NCBI RefSeq assembly: GCF_003431975.1
Contig: NZ_CP027116.1
Coordinates: 1,178,001-1,242,000, forward strand
From: Bacillus pumilus
GTDB lineage: Bacteria > Bacillota > Bacilli > Bacillales > Bacillaceae
Length of the DNA: 64,000 nt
Direction: 5' to 3'
The position numbers and the translations under genes are program-made. The notes below the pieces were generated by a model. The model did no database searches. It saw only the letters and a program-made list of their open reading frames with translations, and was not told where the DNA came from. Within the stretch, counting starts at the first letter, position 1; each line of letters starts with the position of its first letter. Of the stretch, positions 8,047 to 19,796 are shown piece after piece.

Positions 8047-8985
8047 ATGAATGCTGGAATTATTGGCCTTGGCCGCTATATACCTGAAAAAGTATTAACA
8101 AATCATGATTTAGAAAAAATGGTTGAAACTTCTGACGAGTGGATTCGTACTAGAACAGGTATAGAAGAAAGAAGAATTGCTTCTGATGATGTCAATACAT
8201 CTCATATGGCGCTCGCTGCTGCAAAAAAAGCATTAGCTGAAGCAGATGTGGCTGCAGAAGATATCGATATGATTCTTGTGGCGACAGTCACGCCAGATCA
8301 AGCATTTCCGACAGTCGCTTGTATGATTCAAGAGCAGCTCGGTGCACATAAAGCATGTGCAATGGATATTAGCGCTGCGTGTGCTGGCTTTATGTATGGG
8401 CTTGTTACTGGAAAACAATTTATCGAATCAGGAACTTTCAAGCACGTGCTTGTCGTTGGCGTTGAAAAACTTTCTCGCATTACCGACTGGGATGACCGCA
8501 ATACAGCTGTTTTGTTTGGAGATGGAGCTGGAGCTGCCGTGTTAGGAGAAGTCAGCGAAGGCAAAGGAATTCTGTCATTTGAACTTGGAGCCGATGGAAG
8601 CGGCGGGAAGCACTTGTACTTAGATGAAAAAGATCATACAATCATGAATGGACGAGAAGTATTTAAATTTGCTGTAAGACAAATGGGCGAGTCAAGTGTG
8701 AATGTCATCGAAAAAGCTGGACTATCAAAAGAAGACGTTGATTTCTTGATCCCTCATCAAGCAAATATTCGTATTATGGAAGCAGCACGTGAACGCTTAG
8801 AGCTTCCGGTTGAAAAAATGTCGAAGACGGTCCATAAATATGGAAACACATCAGCAGCATCCATTCCAATTTCACTATGTGAAGAAATCGAAGCCGGAAA
8901 AATTCATGACGGTGATGTGATTGTAATGGTTGGTTTTGGTGGCGGATTAACGTGGGGCGCAATCGCTATGCGATGGGGCCGATAA
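8047..8985 (+). CDS. fabHA: Beta-ketoacyl-ACP synthase III
   Basis: FabH condenses acetyl- or branched acyl-CoA with malonyl-ACP to start fatty acid synthesis. The 312 residues carry the full triad: Cys112 in [12 protein letters not shown], His237 in [10 protein letters not shown] and Asn267 in [11 protein letters not shown], with the C-terminal GFGGGLTWG loop. Synteny with fabF and yjaZ gives FabHA rather than the paralogue FabHB. AAAAGGAGT lies before the ATG. Regulation by FapR follows from the operator at 7979-7997. Confidence 0.98.
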   Translation: MNAGIIGLGRYIPEKVLTNHDLEKMVETSDEWIRTRTGIEERRIASDDVNTSHMALAAAKKALAEADVAAEDIDMILVATVTPDQAFPTVACMIQEQLGAHKACAMDISAACAGFMYGLVTGKQFIESGTFKHVLVVGVEKLSRITDWDDRNTAVLFGDGAGAAVLGEVSEGKGILSFELGADGSGGKHLYLDEKDHTIMNGREVFKFAVRQMGESSVNVIEKAGLSKEDVDFLIPHQANIRIMEAARERLELPVEKMSKTVHKYGNTSAASIPISLCEEIEAGKIHDGDVIVMVGFGGGLTWGAIAMRWGR

Positions 8986-9006
8986 AAGAGTGAGGTGCAC
9001 AGATTA

Positions 9007-10248
9007 ATGGATAAAAAACGAGTAGTTGTTACAGGATTAGGTGCTTTGACACCTCTTGGCAACGATGTAGAGTCAACATGGAAAAATGCTTTAGCTGGTG
9101 TATCAGGAGTTGGACCAATCACACGTGTCGATTCAAGTGAATATACCGCTAAAGTGGCTGCAGAACTAAAAGATTTTAACATTGAAGATTACATGGAGAA
9201 AAAAGAAGCGCGAAAAATGGCACGCTTTACGCAATATGCAGTTGTTGCTGCTCAAAAGGCTTTAGAAGATTCACGTCTTGAAATCACAGATGAAATCGCA
9301 CCGCGTGTTGGTGTATGGGTGGGCTCTGGAATTGGCGGACTTGAAACATTTGAAGAGCAGTTTGAAGTGTATTCAAATAAAGGGGCAAGACGCGTAAGCC
9401 CATTCTTCGTCCCAATGATGATTCCAGATATGGCAACAGGCCAAATTTCAATTGCACTTGGCGCAAAAGGAGTTAACTCTTGTACTGTCACAGCATGTGC
9501 AACAGGTACAAACTCAATTGGTGATGCATTTAAGGTCATTCAGCGCGGAGATGCAGATGCGATGATCACAGGCGGAACAGAAGCGCCATTAACAAAAATG
9601 TCGTTTGCTGGCTTCTGTGCGAACAAAGCCCTTTCGACAAATCCTGATCCGAAGACAGCAAGCCGTCCATTTGACAAAAACCGTGACGGATTTGTGATGG
9701 GTGAGGGTGCTGGAGTTATCGTTCTTGAAGAATTAGAGCATGCGTTAAAACGTGGTGCGACGATCTATGCAGAAATTGTTGGATATGGTTCAACTGGAGA
9801 TGCGTATCATATTACAGCACCAGCTCCAAACGGAGAAGGCGGCGTTCGCGCAATGAAGGAAGCTCTTCGGGATGCTGGTTTGTCTGTGGAAGAAATTGAT
9901 TATATCAATGCTCACGGAACAAGCACACCTTACAATGATAAATTTGAAACAATGGCGATTAAAGAAGTGTTCGGAGAGCATGCGAATCAGCTTGCCATCA
10001 GTTCGACAAAATCTATGACAGGTCACTTACTTGGCGCAGCAGGTGGAGTAGAAGCTATTTTCTCTGTTCTTGCAATCAAAGACAGTGTCATTCCTCCAAC
10101 CATTAACCTTGAAACACCGGATGAAGAATGTGATCTTGATTATGTGGCGAATGAAGCACGTTCAAAAGAAGTACAAGTGGCTTTAAGTAACTCACTTGGT
10201 TTCGGCGGACATAATGCGACAATTATCTTTAAAAAATACGAAGCGTAA
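9007..10248 (+). CDS. fabF: Beta-ketoacyl-ACP synthase II
   Basis: FabF elongates acyl-ACP chains with malonyl-ACP. The 413 residues begin [20 protein letters not shown], the family start. The nucleophile is Cys164 in [11 protein letters not shown], and the two histidines lie in [11 protein letters not shown] and [15 protein letters not shown]. The start at 9007 is preferred over an in-frame start at 8995 by comparison with the family and by GTGAGGTG upstream. It is 21 bases after fabHA and cotranscribed. It is the known target of cerulenin. Confidence 0.98.
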   Translation: MDKKRVVVTGLGALTPLGNDVESTWKNALAGVSGVGPITRVDSSEYTAKVAAELKDFNIEDYMEKKEARKMARFTQYAVVAAQKALEDSRLEITDEIAPRVGVWVGSGIGGLETFEEQFEVYSNKGARRVSPFFVPMMIPDMATGQISIALGAKGVNSCTVTACATGTNSIGDAFKVIQRGDADAMITGGTEAPLTKMSFAGFCANKALSTNPDPKTASRPFDKNRDGFVMGEGAGVIVLEELEHALKRGATIYAEIVGYGSTGDAYHITAPAPNGEGGVRAMKEALRDAGLSVEEIDYINAHGTSTPYNDKFETMAIKEVFGEHANQLAISSTKSMTGHLLGAAGGVEAIFSVLAIKDSVIPPTINLETPDEECDLDYVANEARSKEVQVALSNSLGFGGHNATIIFKKYEA

Positions 10249-10257
10249 TATTTCCTA

Positions 10258-10294
10258 AAAAAGCGGCGATCCATAAACAGATCGCCGCTTTTTT
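10258..10294 (+). terminator. Terminator of fabHA-fabF
   Basis: AAAAGCGGCGAT and ATCGCCGCTTTTTT form a strong stem around CCATAAACAG. Confidence 0.92.
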
Positions 10295-10325
10295 GCATAT
10301 GATGAAAATGGAGGTGTTTAGCGGT

Positions 10326-11129
10326 ATGGGTCTAGTCAATACACAATATCTCATTCATCAATCATCATCATTTCAGGAGCTTGCGACGCGCTTTGTTCCT
10401 TATTTTAAAGGGGCGGAGGAAAAGGAATGGTCCTCTATTCTCTCTCACCTGCAGCATCATGGCATGATTCGATCCTTTAGACCGTGCAAAGACATGATCG
10501 ACAAGCTCAAAGAAAAAGGGTACTTCCAGCTCGTCATGAAAGAATACCAAACGCTACAAAAGCAGTGGAAAGGTCCAGACATTCCGGTCTTTATTTTACC
10601 AGTCAATGAGAGCAGCAGAGAAATTAGAGAGCAATTTTACTATCAATCCGGTATGGCATTTGACGATAAGGTTTTTCTCTTTTTGTCGCCAAATACCCCG
10701 AAAGAACGTATCGGTACATTAATGACTCATGAATATCATCATGTATGCAGGTTGCATTTTCTCACAAAAGAAGAAAAAGATTTTACATTCCTTGATACAA
10801 TCATCATGGAGGGGCTCGCTGAATATGCTGTGTATCATAGATACGGAAATAGCTATACAGCTAAATGGACGACACTCTATGACGAAACGCAGCTTCAGCG
10901 CATGTATAAGAAATGGGTATCCAGTCATCTTGATCAAAAAGTGCAGGACGACGAAAGGCTGATACAGAACCTCCTTTATGGAAAAGGGAACTACCCCAAA
11001 ATGCTTGGTTACACCACTGGCTTTTACATCGTCAAAAAGTATTTCAGTGAGCACCGAATCAGCGAGGAGTCAATGATTGCAGAGCCGGCTGAAACTTTTT
11101 TAAAGGCGATAGACTCATGGAGTAAATAA
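10326..11129 (+). CDS. yjaZ: YjaZ, DUF2268 family predicted zinc metalloprotease
   Basis: The 267-residue protein carries a zinc-protease signature: HEYHH at residues 135-139 (H-E-x-x-H) followed by MEGLAEYAVYHRYG, whose Glu would be the third zinc ligand. This fits the DUF2268 gluzincin-like family. No signal peptide or membrane segment is seen, so it is probably cytoplasmic. The ATG at 10326 was chosen over an earlier in-frame start because ATGGAGGTG ends eight bases before it. The physiological substrate is unknown. It follows the fabF terminator and precedes the app operon. Confidence 0.88.
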   Translation: MGLVNTQYLIHQSSSFQELATRFVPYFKGAEEKEWSSILSHLQHHGMIRSFRPCKDMIDKLKEKGYFQLVMKEYQTLQKQWKGPDIPVFILPVNESSREIREQFYYQSGMAFDDKVFLFLSPNTPKERIGTLMTHEYHHVCRLHFLTKEEKDFTFLDTIIMEGLAEYAVYHRYGNSYTAKWTTLYDETQLQRMYKKWVSSHLDQKVQDDERLIQNLLYGKGNYPKMLGYTTGFYIVKKYFSEHRISEESMIAEPAETFLKAIDSWSK

Positions 11130-11171
11130 AACACATAAAAAGTGACATATTACAAATTTACTAAATACTGC

Positions 11172-11200
11172 TTGATTTCGTCATAACAATGTAATAATAT
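11172..11200 (+). promoter_or_regulatory. Candidate sigma-A promoter of the app operon
   Basis: TTGATT, a 17-base spacer and TAATAT precede appD by ~90 bases. A weak CodY-like box (AATTTTGATAATTCT, 10 of 15 to consensus) lies just downstream. CodY or ScoC control of app is known in B. subtilis, but the box here is only suggestive. Confidence 0.5.
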
Positions 11201-11289
11201 ACAAATATAAATTTTGATAATTCTTTTTATTCTAAAAACATGGAATATTTTATTCGATTCTATTGATCTATCGAGAAAGGGGCGAATGA

Positions 11290-12270
11290 ATGAGCACGCT
11301 ACTTGAAGTGCAAAATTTAAAAACATATTTTTTTAGAAAAAAAGAGCCTATACCTGCTGTTGATGGCGTTGATTTCAGCATTAGCAAAGGAGAAACTGTT
11401 GCACTTGTCGGTGAGTCTGGGTCTGGTAAAAGCATTACGTCCTTATCCATTATGGGTTTGATTAACGGTACTGGTGGAAAAATAATGGACGGTTCCATCA
11501 AGCTTGATGGGAAGGACCTTGTTACATATGGAGAAAAGGAATTATGCAGCATTCGTGGTAATGACGTATCTATGATCTTTCAGGAACCTATGACCTCACT
11601 TAACCCTGTCCTAACCATCGGGGAGCAAATAACAGAAATCCTCATTTACCACAAAAAACTTTCAAAAAAAGAAGCGACCAAAAAGGCGATTGATCTGCTG
11701 AAGCTTGTTGGTTTTTCCAGGCCAGAACAAATTATCAAAGATTATCCGCACCGTTTATCAGGCGGCATGCGGCAAAGAGTGATGATTGCCATTGCGCTAA
11801 GCTGTGATCCGAAGCTTCTCATTGCAGATGAACCGACGACTGCCCTAGATGTAACGATACAAGCCCAGGTACTCACATTGATGAAAGATTTATGCTCGAC
11901 ATTTGGTACATCGATCCTTCTCATTACTCATGATTTAGGTGTCGTGTCTGAAGTGGCAGATCGAGTGATTGTCATGTACTGCGGACAGGTTGTTGAAAAT
12001 GGGACCGTCGAAGAGTTATTTGATGAGCCGCTACATCCATACACAGAAGGGCTGCTTGAATCGATTCCTGTCATTGACGGAGAGATACAGCCTTTAACGG
12101 CGATCAAAGGGAATGTCCCTGCGCCAGATCAGCTTCCAGCCGGCTGCCGCTTTGCTCCAAGATGTCCGAAAGTGATGGAGCGCTGTCTAGGAGAACTGCC
12201 CAAGCTGAGGACATTTGAAAATGGCAGAAGCGTCAGATGCTTCTTATATGAGGAGGCAGATCAAGCATGA
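11290..12270 (+). CDS. appD: Oligopeptide ABC transporter ATP-binding protein AppD
   Basis: This is one of two ATPases that power the App oligopeptide importer at the membrane's inner face. The 326 residues have Walker A GESGSGKS near 40, Q-loop FQEPMTSLNPV, signature LSGGMRQRVMIA, Walker B LLIADEPTTALDVT, H-loop LLITHDLGVV, and the C-terminal oligopeptide-type extension with RCPKVMERC. AAAGGGGCG precedes the ATG. It is the first gene of appD-F-A-B-C and overlaps appF by four bases. Confidence 0.95.
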   Translation: MSTLLEVQNLKTYFFRKKEPIPAVDGVDFSISKGETVALVGESGSGKSITSLSIMGLINGTGGKIMDGSIKLDGKDLVTYGEKELCSIRGNDVSMIFQEPMTSLNPVLTIGEQITEILIYHKKLSKKEATKKAIDLLKLVGFSRPEQIIKDYPHRLSGGMRQRVMIAIALSCDPKLLIADEPTTALDVTIQAQVLTLMKDLCSTFGTSILLITHDLGVVSEVADRVIVMYCGQVVENGTVEELFDEPLHPYTEGLLESIPVIDGEIQPLTAIKGNVPAPDQLPAGCRFAPRCPKVMERCLGELPKLRTFENGRSVRCFLYEEADQA

Positions 12271-13289
12271 CCCTTGCTCAAAATCAACCACAGGCAACAG
12301 ATCTAACAGAGAAAGAAACCATCCTTGAACTGAAACAGATCAAAAAACATTTTCCGATTAAAGCGGGCGTCTTTCAGAAAAAAGTCGGCGCAGTCAAAGC
12401 TGTTGACGGCATAGATTTGAAGATTTATAGAGGTGAAACGTTAGGGATAGTTGGGGAATCAGGATGCGGTAAATCGACATTAGGCCGGACAATGATTCGT
12501 TTATATGAGCCAACTGAAGGTCAAATCCTTTTTAAAGGGCAAGACATCTCCCGCGTATCAGAATCAATGCTAAGACAATCAACACGAAAAAACATCCAAA
12601 TGGTTTTTCAAGATCCCTATGCATCACTCAACCCTAGAAAAACACTTCGAAGCATCATCAAAGAACCCTACAAAACACATCACTTATATTCCTTAAAAGA
12701 AAGAAATGAAAAAGTAGAACAGCTTTTATCAAAGGTGGGTCTTCACCCGAGCTTTGCAAACCGCTACCCCCATGAATTTTCTGGTGGGCAGAGGCAGCGA
12801 ATCGGTATCGCTCGTGCGCTTGCTATGAATCCCGAAATGATCATCGCAGATGAGCCGGTATCAGCACTTGATGTATCCATTCAGGCACAGGTCATTAATT
12901 TGATGGAGGAGCTTCAGGAGGAGTTTGACCTGACGTATCTATTTATCTCTCACGATTTAAGTGTAGTCAGACACATTAGTGATAGAGTGGGCGTCATGTA
13001 TCTTGGCAAAATGATGGAGCTTGCCGATAAGCACAGCCTGTACGATGAGCCGCTCCATCCATATACACAAGCACTTCTTTCATCCGTTCCAGTTACCCGT
13101 AAAAAAGGCCAGGTCAAAAGAGAACGAATCATGCTTCAAGGCGATCTGCCAAGTCCTGCAAATCCGCCAAAAGGCTGCGTGTTCCACACAAGGTGCCCGC
13201 ATGCGAAACAAATTTGTAAAGAAAAAATACCAGCATTTCAGGAATTAAAAACGAACCATTTTGTTGCCTGCCACCTCTACGACGCTTAA
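12267..13289 (+). CDS. appF: Oligopeptide ABC transporter ATP-binding protein AppF
   Basis: This is the second ATPase of the App importer. It has 340 residues, with Walker [23 protein letters not shown], signature [15 protein letters not shown], Walker [15 protein letters not shown] and H-loop FISHDLSVV. The C-terminal cysteine motif ([14 protein letters not shown]) is the type that binds an iron-sulfur cluster or metal in some members. It overlaps appD (ATGA). The order D-F-A-B-C, not A-B-C-D-F, separates app from the opp operon later in the window. Confidence 0.95.
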   Translation: MTLAQNQPQATDLTEKETILELKQIKKHFPIKAGVFQKKVGAVKAVDGIDLKIYRGETLGIVGESGCGKSTLGRTMIRLYEPTEGQILFKGQDISRVSESMLRQSTRKNIQMVFQDPYASLNPRKTLRSIIKEPYKTHHLYSLKERNEKVEQLLSKVGLHPSFANRYPHEFSGGQRQRIGIARALAMNPEMIIADEPVSALDVSIQAQVINLMEELQEEFDLTYLFISHDLSVVRHISDRVGVMYLGKMMELADKHSLYDEPLHPYTQALLSSVPVTRKKGQVKRERIMLQGDLPSPANPPKGCVFHTRCPHAKQICKEKIPAFQELKTNHFVACHLYDA

Positions 13290-13371
13290 TCAGCTTGTAT
13301 GAGTTCATCTTTGAGAGGGGGATGAAGCAGCATCTGTCGTTATTTCTAAAAAAGAATAGGGGGAATTGGAT

Positions 13372-15006
13372 ATGAAAGGTAGAAATCGAAAATCCATTTT
13401 GGTCAGTTTACTACTGATCTTTACACTCATACTGGCAGCTTGCTCTAGTGGGAATAAAACATCTGGAGACAGTGAAAAGAAATCAACTGGTAAACCTGTA
13501 CAAGGCGGAGACCTTGTGATCGGTTCCATCGCAGAACCAACATTATTTAACTCGCTTTATTCAACAGATGTGGCAAGCTCTGATATTGAAGAAAGAATCT
13601 ACAGCTTCTTACTTCAAACTGACGGAAAGCTGAACCCACAGCTGTCGCTGGCAGAAGATATTAAAGAATCCGATGATGGCAAGCAGTTTGATGTAACCAT
13701 TAGAAAAGGCGTGAAGTTTCATGATGGTGAAGAACTGACGGCTGATGATGTTGTGTTTACATACAGCATTCCGATCAATAAGGACTACAACGGGGAGCGC
13801 GGATCAGGATTTGAAGTATTAGAATCTGTTAAAAAGACAGGGGATTACTCAATCGAATTCAAGCTCAATAAAAAAGATCCCTATTTCTATAATGTCACTC
13901 TAGGAAGCTATGGCATTTTGCCTAAGCATATATTAGGTGATGTGCCTGTAAAGGATCTCGGTGAAAATGAATTTAACCGAAAAAAACCAATTGGGTCAGG
14001 TCCATTTAAATTTGCTGAGTGGAAAGAGGGGGACTACGTCAAACTAGAAGCGTTTGACGATTATTGGGATGGACGTCCTTACCTTGATACCGTCACAATT
14101 AAAACCATTCCTGATCAGAATGCAGCGATTGCCCAACTGTCAGCAGGGGATATTGATTTCTTTGCTGTACCGGGATCCGAGCTGCAAACAGCCGAAAAAG
14201 TGAGCAACATTAAAATTGAATCTGATCTAGGGCTCAATTATTCATACATTGGCTGGAACCAGAAAAATGAACTCTTTAAAAGTAAAAAGGTCCGCCAAGC
14301 ACTGACGCATGCCATTGATCGCCAAACGATTGTTGATCAAGTGTTAGATGGAGACGGCAAAGTAGCCAACATTCCAGAAAGTCCGCTTTCATGGAACTAT
14401 CCAAAGAACGAAAGTGTTCCCGTGTTTGAATTTGATCAAGAAAAAGCGAAAAAGATGCTGAAAGAAGAGGGCTGGGAGGACACAGATGGAGACGGCTATC
14501 TTGATAAGGACGGCAAGAAATTCTCCTTTGTCATAAAGACGAACCAAGGAAATAAAGTTCGTGAAGACATTGCTGTCGTTGTCCAGCAGCAGCTCAAAGA
14601 AATCGGTGTGGAAGCGAAGCCGCAAATTGTGGAATTCAGTGCACTCATTGAGCAGACGACACCGCCTAAGTGGGATTATGATGCGTTGCTTCTCGGCTGG
14701 AGCCTTGCCACATTCCCAGATCAATTCAGTATCTTCCACTCGAGCCAGTCAGAAAAAGGCTTGAATAACATTTGGTATAAAAATGAAGAGGTCGACAAGC
14801 TGTTAGTCGATGCTAAAAATTTAAGCGATCGAAAAGATTATTCAAAGGCATATGAAAAAATTTATCAACTGATCGCAGAGGATCAGCCATATACGTTCCT
14901 TTACTATGCAAACTCACATCGCGCGATGCCATCTAATCTCCAAGGCTACTCTTACCACCCGAAAGATGAGTATTACAAAATCGAGAAATGGTGGATTGAA
15001 CAGTAG
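13372..15006 (+). CDS. appA: Oligopeptide-binding lipoprotein AppA (intact)
   Basis: The extracellular solute-binding lipoprotein delivers peptides to AppBC. The start at 13372 follows AGGGGGA. The signal peptide ends in the lipobox LAACSSG. The SBP-bac-5 body runs without interruption to residue 544 (VKFHDGEELTADDVVFTY, GSGPFKFAEWKEGDYV, KVRQALTHAIDRQTIVDQV). In B. subtilis 168 appA carries a frameshift, as I recall, whereas this copy is intact, so App should be functional here. Downstream lies a 190-base gap with hairpins before appB. Confidence 0.95.
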   Translation: MKGRNRKSILVSLLLIFTLILAACSSGNKTSGDSEKKSTGKPVQGGDLVIGSIAEPTLFNSLYSTDVASSDIEERIYSFLLQTDGKLNPQLSLAEDIKESDDGKQFDVTIRKGVKFHDGEELTADDVVFTYSIPINKDYNGERGSGFEVLESVKKTGDYSIEFKLNKKDPYFYNVTLGSYGILPKHILGDVPVKDLGENEFNRKKPIGSGPFKFAEWKEGDYVKLEAFDDYWDGRPYLDTVTIKTIPDQNAAIAQLSAGDIDFFAVPGSELQTAEKVSNIKIESDLGLNYSYIGWNQKNELFKSKKVRQALTHAIDRQTIVDQVLDGDGKVANIPESPLSWNYPKNESVPVFEFDQEKAKKMLKEEGWEDTDGDGYLDKDGKKFSFVIKTNQGNKVREDIAVVVQQQLKEIGVEAKPQIVEFSALIEQTTPPKWDYDALLLGWSLATFPDQFSIFHSSQSEKGLNNIWYKNEEVDKLLVDAKNLSDRKDYSKAYEKIYQLIAEDQPYTFLYYANSHRAMPSNLQGYSYHPKDEYYKIEKWWIEQ

Positions 15007-15035
15007 GCTGTTAGCGAAGAAGGGGGCTTCTCCCC

Positions 15036-15156
15036 TTTCAGCGTGAAGATAATTCTTTTCAACTTGTGTCGGTTTGGCGTTTAGATGTCAAGAATTCTCA
15101 TATCACGCTGAAAAGAAGACAGAGGGCTAAAATAAAGATCATTTTAGCCCTTTTTC
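15036..15156 (+). terminator. Hairpin array between appA and appB: long imperfect stem plus intrinsic terminator
   Basis: TTTCAGCGTGA (15036-15046) pairs with TCACGCTGAAA (15103-15113), enclosing a second pairing of AATTCTT with AAGAATT. Directly after it AGGGCTAAAAT and ATTTTAGCCCT (15123-15151) form a classical stem followed by T-runs. The likely effect is partial termination, so that appA is made in excess over appB-appC, as is usual for binding proteins. Confidence 0.75.
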
Positions 15157-15195
15157 ATCATAGTATGGAGATCCGATGAAAAAGGAGTTGTGCAT

Positions 15196-16146
15196 ATGGT
15201 TACATATATCATTAGAAGGACACTTCTTTCCATTCCTATCTTATTTGGGATTACCATTTTGTCCTTCGCTATTATGAAAGCAGCACCGGGCGATCCGATG
15301 TCGCTCATGATGGACCCGACCATTAGTGCCGCAGACCGGGAAGCCTTTATTGATAAGTACGGCTTGAACGATCCTGAATATGTGCAATATATGAAATGGC
15401 TTGGCAATATGCTTCAAGGTGACTTTGGCACCTCCATTGTCAAAAAGGGAACGCCCGTGGCTGATTTGATTTTTGCCCGGCTGCCAAATACCCTCATCCT
15501 CATGATCTTTTCTACATTAGTCGCCCTGATCATCGCCATCCCATTTGGTGTTCTTTCAGCAAAACGCCCATATACAAAGCTTGACTATGGCATTACGGTT
15601 ACATCTTTTATCGGACTGGCTATTCCGAACTTTTGGTTTGGACTCATTCTGATTATGGTTTTATCTGTGAATTTAGGATGGTTTCCGACAGGCGGTGTTT
15701 CGACCTTAAATGCCGATTTTAATGTGTTTGACAGGCTCCATCATATCCTTTTACCAGCCTTTGTTTTAGCAACTGCTGATATGGCAGGGCTCACCCGATA
15801 CACAAGGTCAAGTATGCTTGATGTCATGAGGCAGGATTACATTCGTACGGCGAGAGCAAAAGGCTTTCGAGAAAACAAAGTCATATTTAAGCACGGGTTA
15901 AGAAACGGTCTCATGCCTGTAATTACGATATTCGGTCTCATGGTTCCATCCTTTATTGGTGGCGCAGTCGTGGTGGAGCAAATTTTCACTTGGCCAGGTC
16001 TTGGAAAGCTGTTTATCGATTCTGCCTTTTCAAGAGATTATCCGGTCATCATGGCAATGACGGTTATTTCCGCAGTACTCGTGGTGGTAGGAAATTTAAT
16101 AGCGGATATTCTATATGCGATCGTTGATCCGCGTATTGAATATTAG
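15196..16146 (+). CDS. appB: Oligopeptide ABC transporter permease AppB
   Basis: This inner-membrane permease subunit has 316 residues and about six transmembrane helices. It opens MVTYIIRRTLLSIPILFGIT and carries the EAA loop [16 protein letters not shown], which contacts the ATPases. The ATG at 15196 lies eight bases after AAAGGAG; an in-frame GTG at 15190 is less likely. A terminator-like hairpin separates it from appA, and appC follows 18 bases later. Confidence 0.94.
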   Translation: MVTYIIRRTLLSIPILFGITILSFAIMKAAPGDPMSLMMDPTISAADREAFIDKYGLNDPEYVQYMKWLGNMLQGDFGTSIVKKGTPVADLIFARLPNTLILMIFSTLVALIIAIPFGVLSAKRPYTKLDYGITVTSFIGLAIPNFWFGLILIMVLSVNLGWFPTGGVSTLNADFNVFDRLHHILLPAFVLATADMAGLTRYTRSSMLDVMRQDYIRTARAKGFRENKVIFKHGLRNGLMPVITIFGLMVPSFIGGAVVVEQIFTWPGLGKLFIDSAFSRDYPVIMAMTVISAVLVVVGNLIADILYAIVDPRIEY

Positions 16147-16164
16147 AAGGGAGCTGAAGCACAG

Positions 16165-17079
16165 TTGGCACAGCCTAATATGGGAACACCTCCTGTTGAC
16201 CTCAAATTAAAGGAGGGTCTTCCGCCAAAGCCAGAGACGATGCTGCGTTTATTTTGTGAGAAATTCTTCAGAAATAAATTGGCGGTTGCCGGATCCGTGA
16301 TCTTATTGATGATTATTTTTTCAGCTATTTTCGCTCCAGTGATTGCTCCTTACGCACCAGAGCAACAAGATTTATTGAAGCGGCTCCAGCCACCAAGTGC
16401 TGAGCATTTAATGGGGACTGACAAATTTGGCCGAGATATTTTCTCGAGGGTGCTCTATGGCGCAAGGGTCTCCTTATTAGTCGGTTTCGTCTCGGTGGTC
16501 GGTGCGATTACCATTGGGACCGTCATTGGAGCGGTAGCAGGCTATTTCAAAGGATTGGTTGATTCTGTCTTAATGAGATTTGTTGATGTGGTATTGTCGA
16601 TTCCAGACATTTTTCTATTAATCACGCTAGTCACTATTTTCAAACCGGGCATTGATAAATTGATTTTAATTTTTGCTTTGACCGGCTGGACAACAACCGC
16701 TCGTCTGATCCGTAGTGAATTCCTTTCACTTCGAACAAGAGAATTCGTACTAGCGGCAAGAACCATCGGAACAAAAAACCATGTCATCATCTTTTCGCAT
16801 ATTTTACCGAACTGTATCGGTCCTATTATCGTGTCAGCGACACTAAAAGTAGGTTCCGTCATTTTAGCTGAATCAACGCTGAGCTATCTAGGATTTGGCA
16901 TACAGCCGCCAACAGCCAGCTGGGGGAACATGCTGCAAGATGCACAAAACTTCTCGATCATGGTGCAAGCATGGTGGTATCCACTCTTCCCAGGTTTAAT
17001 GATTTTACTGACCGTTTTATGCTTTAATTTCTTAGGAGACGGGCTGAGAGATGCGCTTGACCCTAAAAAATTAAAGTGA
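16165..17079 (+). CDS. appC: Oligopeptide ABC transporter permease AppC
   Basis: The partner permease of AppB has 304 residues with an N-terminal cytoplasmic tail of ~35 residues ([17 protein letters not shown]), about six helices, and EAA loop [16 protein letters not shown]. It has the typical [21 protein letters not shown] motif. The start is TTG at 16165, after AGAAGGGAG at a long gap of twelve bases. An ATG at 16180 would give a protein five residues shorter. It is the last gene of the app operon. Confidence 0.92.
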   Translation: MAQPNMGTPPVDLKLKEGLPPKPETMLRLFCEKFFRNKLAVAGSVILLMIIFSAIFAPVIAPYAPEQQDLLKRLQPPSAEHLMGTDKFGRDIFSRVLYGARVSLLVGFVSVVGAITIGTVIGAVAGYFKGLVDSVLMRFVDVVLSIPDIFLLITLVTIFKPGIDKLILIFALTGWTTTARLIRSEFLSLRTREFVLAARTIGTKNHVIIFSHILPNCIGPIIVSATLKVGSVILAESTLSYLGFGIQPPTASWGNMLQDAQNFSIMVQAWWYPLFPGLMILLTVLCFNFLGDGLRDALDPKKLK

Positions 17080-17258
17080 GATGTGAGTCTTCATGACAAA
17101 ATGAAATGGACTCTGCCACACGCACTCTGTTTTCTTTATGAAAATAAAGACATGCAGGCCATTCTTCATTCCGGTTGAAGTTTTGATAAAGTTGGAATAA
17201 TTTCTCTATCCCTTGCCCATACTGTGGACAACAGTTTTTATAAAGTGAGGGATTGGTT

Positions 17259-18011
17259 ATGTTATTTCTTCATGACGTTTGGGTGAATTGGTTTGAAGGG
17301 GAAGAAAATGGCTACAATGTGTGTCATTTTCATGAGTGGCGCAAGGAGGACAGCGTTGAGCTGTTAGATCAAGTGCCTTTATTGAAGGTGCAGAGTCCTT
17401 TGTTTGATTACATAGAAAATGATCTTTCAGAGCTGCCGAAGACGCTGCTAGAATCTGTATTTGAGAAATCATATATTCGGAAAAATCATGAACGGCGTAA
17501 ATTAGAGTATTGCTTTGTGGTCACGGACGGCATTCGAATCATTGCTGTGGATACGATTGGGTATTCTATTCCTGTGAGGAAAAGCCGCTTAATCCCAAGG
17601 CAGGAGCAATTGGTGTATGAAATGGTGAAAGATGTGAAGGCAGAGGAGTATGAATTCTCTAAGGACAGTCTTGAATCGACAAAGGAGTATCATATTTTGT
17701 CACTGCCGCCGCAGCATATCAGTGGATTAACGAGAAAAGAAAGACAATTGAAGCAGCTAATGTTTATGGCGCTTGATCAATTAAAAGGGCTCCAAAACAA
17801 GGCGGAAATCGCGTATTGGTATACGGAATGGAACCCGCACATGTACAACCAAATCAAACGAATGTCATTCGAAGAGATTTGGAACATGCTTTACAATGAA
17901 ACGATTGATGGGTGGTCAGAGAATCATTTGGCATTCTGTGAAAAAATGATTAAAGGACAGCCGTTTTTCGAGAAGCTTTGGGAAATGGAAAACGAATCAA
18001 AGGTGAATTAG
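17259..18011 (+). CDS. yjbA: YjbA, UPF0736 family protein
   Basis: This soluble protein of 250 residues begins [20 protein letters not shown], as in B. subtilis YjbA. The start at 17259 follows GTGAGG at an eight-base gap; a TTG six bases upstream is less likely. The family has no known function and is confined to bacilli as far as I know. It has no membrane segment and no recognisable catalytic motif. It lies between app and trpS, converging on trpS with a shared terminator. Confidence 0.88.
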   Translation: MLFLHDVWVNWFEGEENGYNVCHFHEWRKEDSVELLDQVPLLKVQSPLFDYIENDLSELPKTLLESVFEKSYIRKNHERRKLEYCFVVTDGIRIIAVDTIGYSIPVRKSRLIPRQEQLVYEMVKDVKAEEYEFSKDSLESTKEYHILSLPPQHISGLTRKERQLKQLMFMALDQLKGLQNKAEIAYWYTEWNPHMYNQIKRMSFEEIWNMLYNETIDGWSENHLAFCEKMIKGQPFFEKLWEMENESKVN

Positions 18012-18046
18012 AAAAAGCTTGCAGCGTGAAGTGCTGCAAGCTTTTT

Positions 18047-18049
<3 letters not shown>
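18012..18049 (+). terminator. Bidirectional terminator between yjbA and trpS
   Basis: AAAAAGCTTGCAGC and GCTGCAAGCTTTTTTT form a perfect stem around GTGAAGT. The trpS stop (minus strand) lies at its right edge. Confidence 0.92.
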
Positions 18050-19318
<1,269 letters not shown>

Positions 19319-19324
19319 CTATCT

Positions 19325-19353
19325 ATTATAAAGGATGACCATAAAAAAGTCAC
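19325..19353 (-). promoter_or_regulatory. Promoter of the trpS leader
   Basis: On the minus strand GTGACT, a 17-base spacer and a perfect TATAAT (19325-19330) precede the T-box leader. Confidence 0.7.
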
Positions 19354-19796
19354 GAAGCCCCTTATGTGACCTTCTCATCATGTCGTTTGACACTTAAAAT
19401 TTTAGATAAAATACCAACGATCTGTCAGAATTTTTTAAAAAAGGATGATTAATTATATGTATAAAACATTATTCCTGCTGAATTTGTTAAATTATTTTAA
19501 TCAATTTACGCTTTAATTTGTTGAAGTGATTGAGACTTTAGTTTATAAAAATCCCTCTTTATCCCCATTTACGTTTTTTAAAAATATATGAAATTGATAT
19601 TGCAATAAATTATTCTATTCATTATAATGAATTTGTTCACACGTTTGTGCTAGGCTCTTTACATAGTGAAAATTCAGAAAAAACAAAAGAAATAGAAAGT
19701 GAGCTAATTAGGGACTTTTTTACGCTATTTCTTAAATCTGAATCTCATCTTCTATCGAGACCTTTGAACTAAAACATATTATAAGGGGGAATACAG
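19354..19796 (+). promoter_or_regulatory. Long AT-rich region upstream of oppA with a sigma-A promoter and a CodY-like site
   Basis: No gene is seen here. TTGCAA (19600-19605), exactly 17 bases and TATAAT (19623-19628) make a good promoter, giving an oppA leader of about 160 bases. AAAATTCAGAAAAAA (19669-19683) matches 11 of 15 positions of the CodY box. CodY or ScoC control of peptide transport is established in B. subtilis; the site itself is inference. Confidence 0.6.

Noticed and set aside
4514..15156. Similar terminators GAGCTAAAAT...ATTTTAGCTC (4514) and GGGCTAAAAT...ATTTTAGCCC (15123) as a dispersed repeat family
   Set aside because: Only two copies with different loops were seen; resemblance of A/T-rich terminators is expected by chance.
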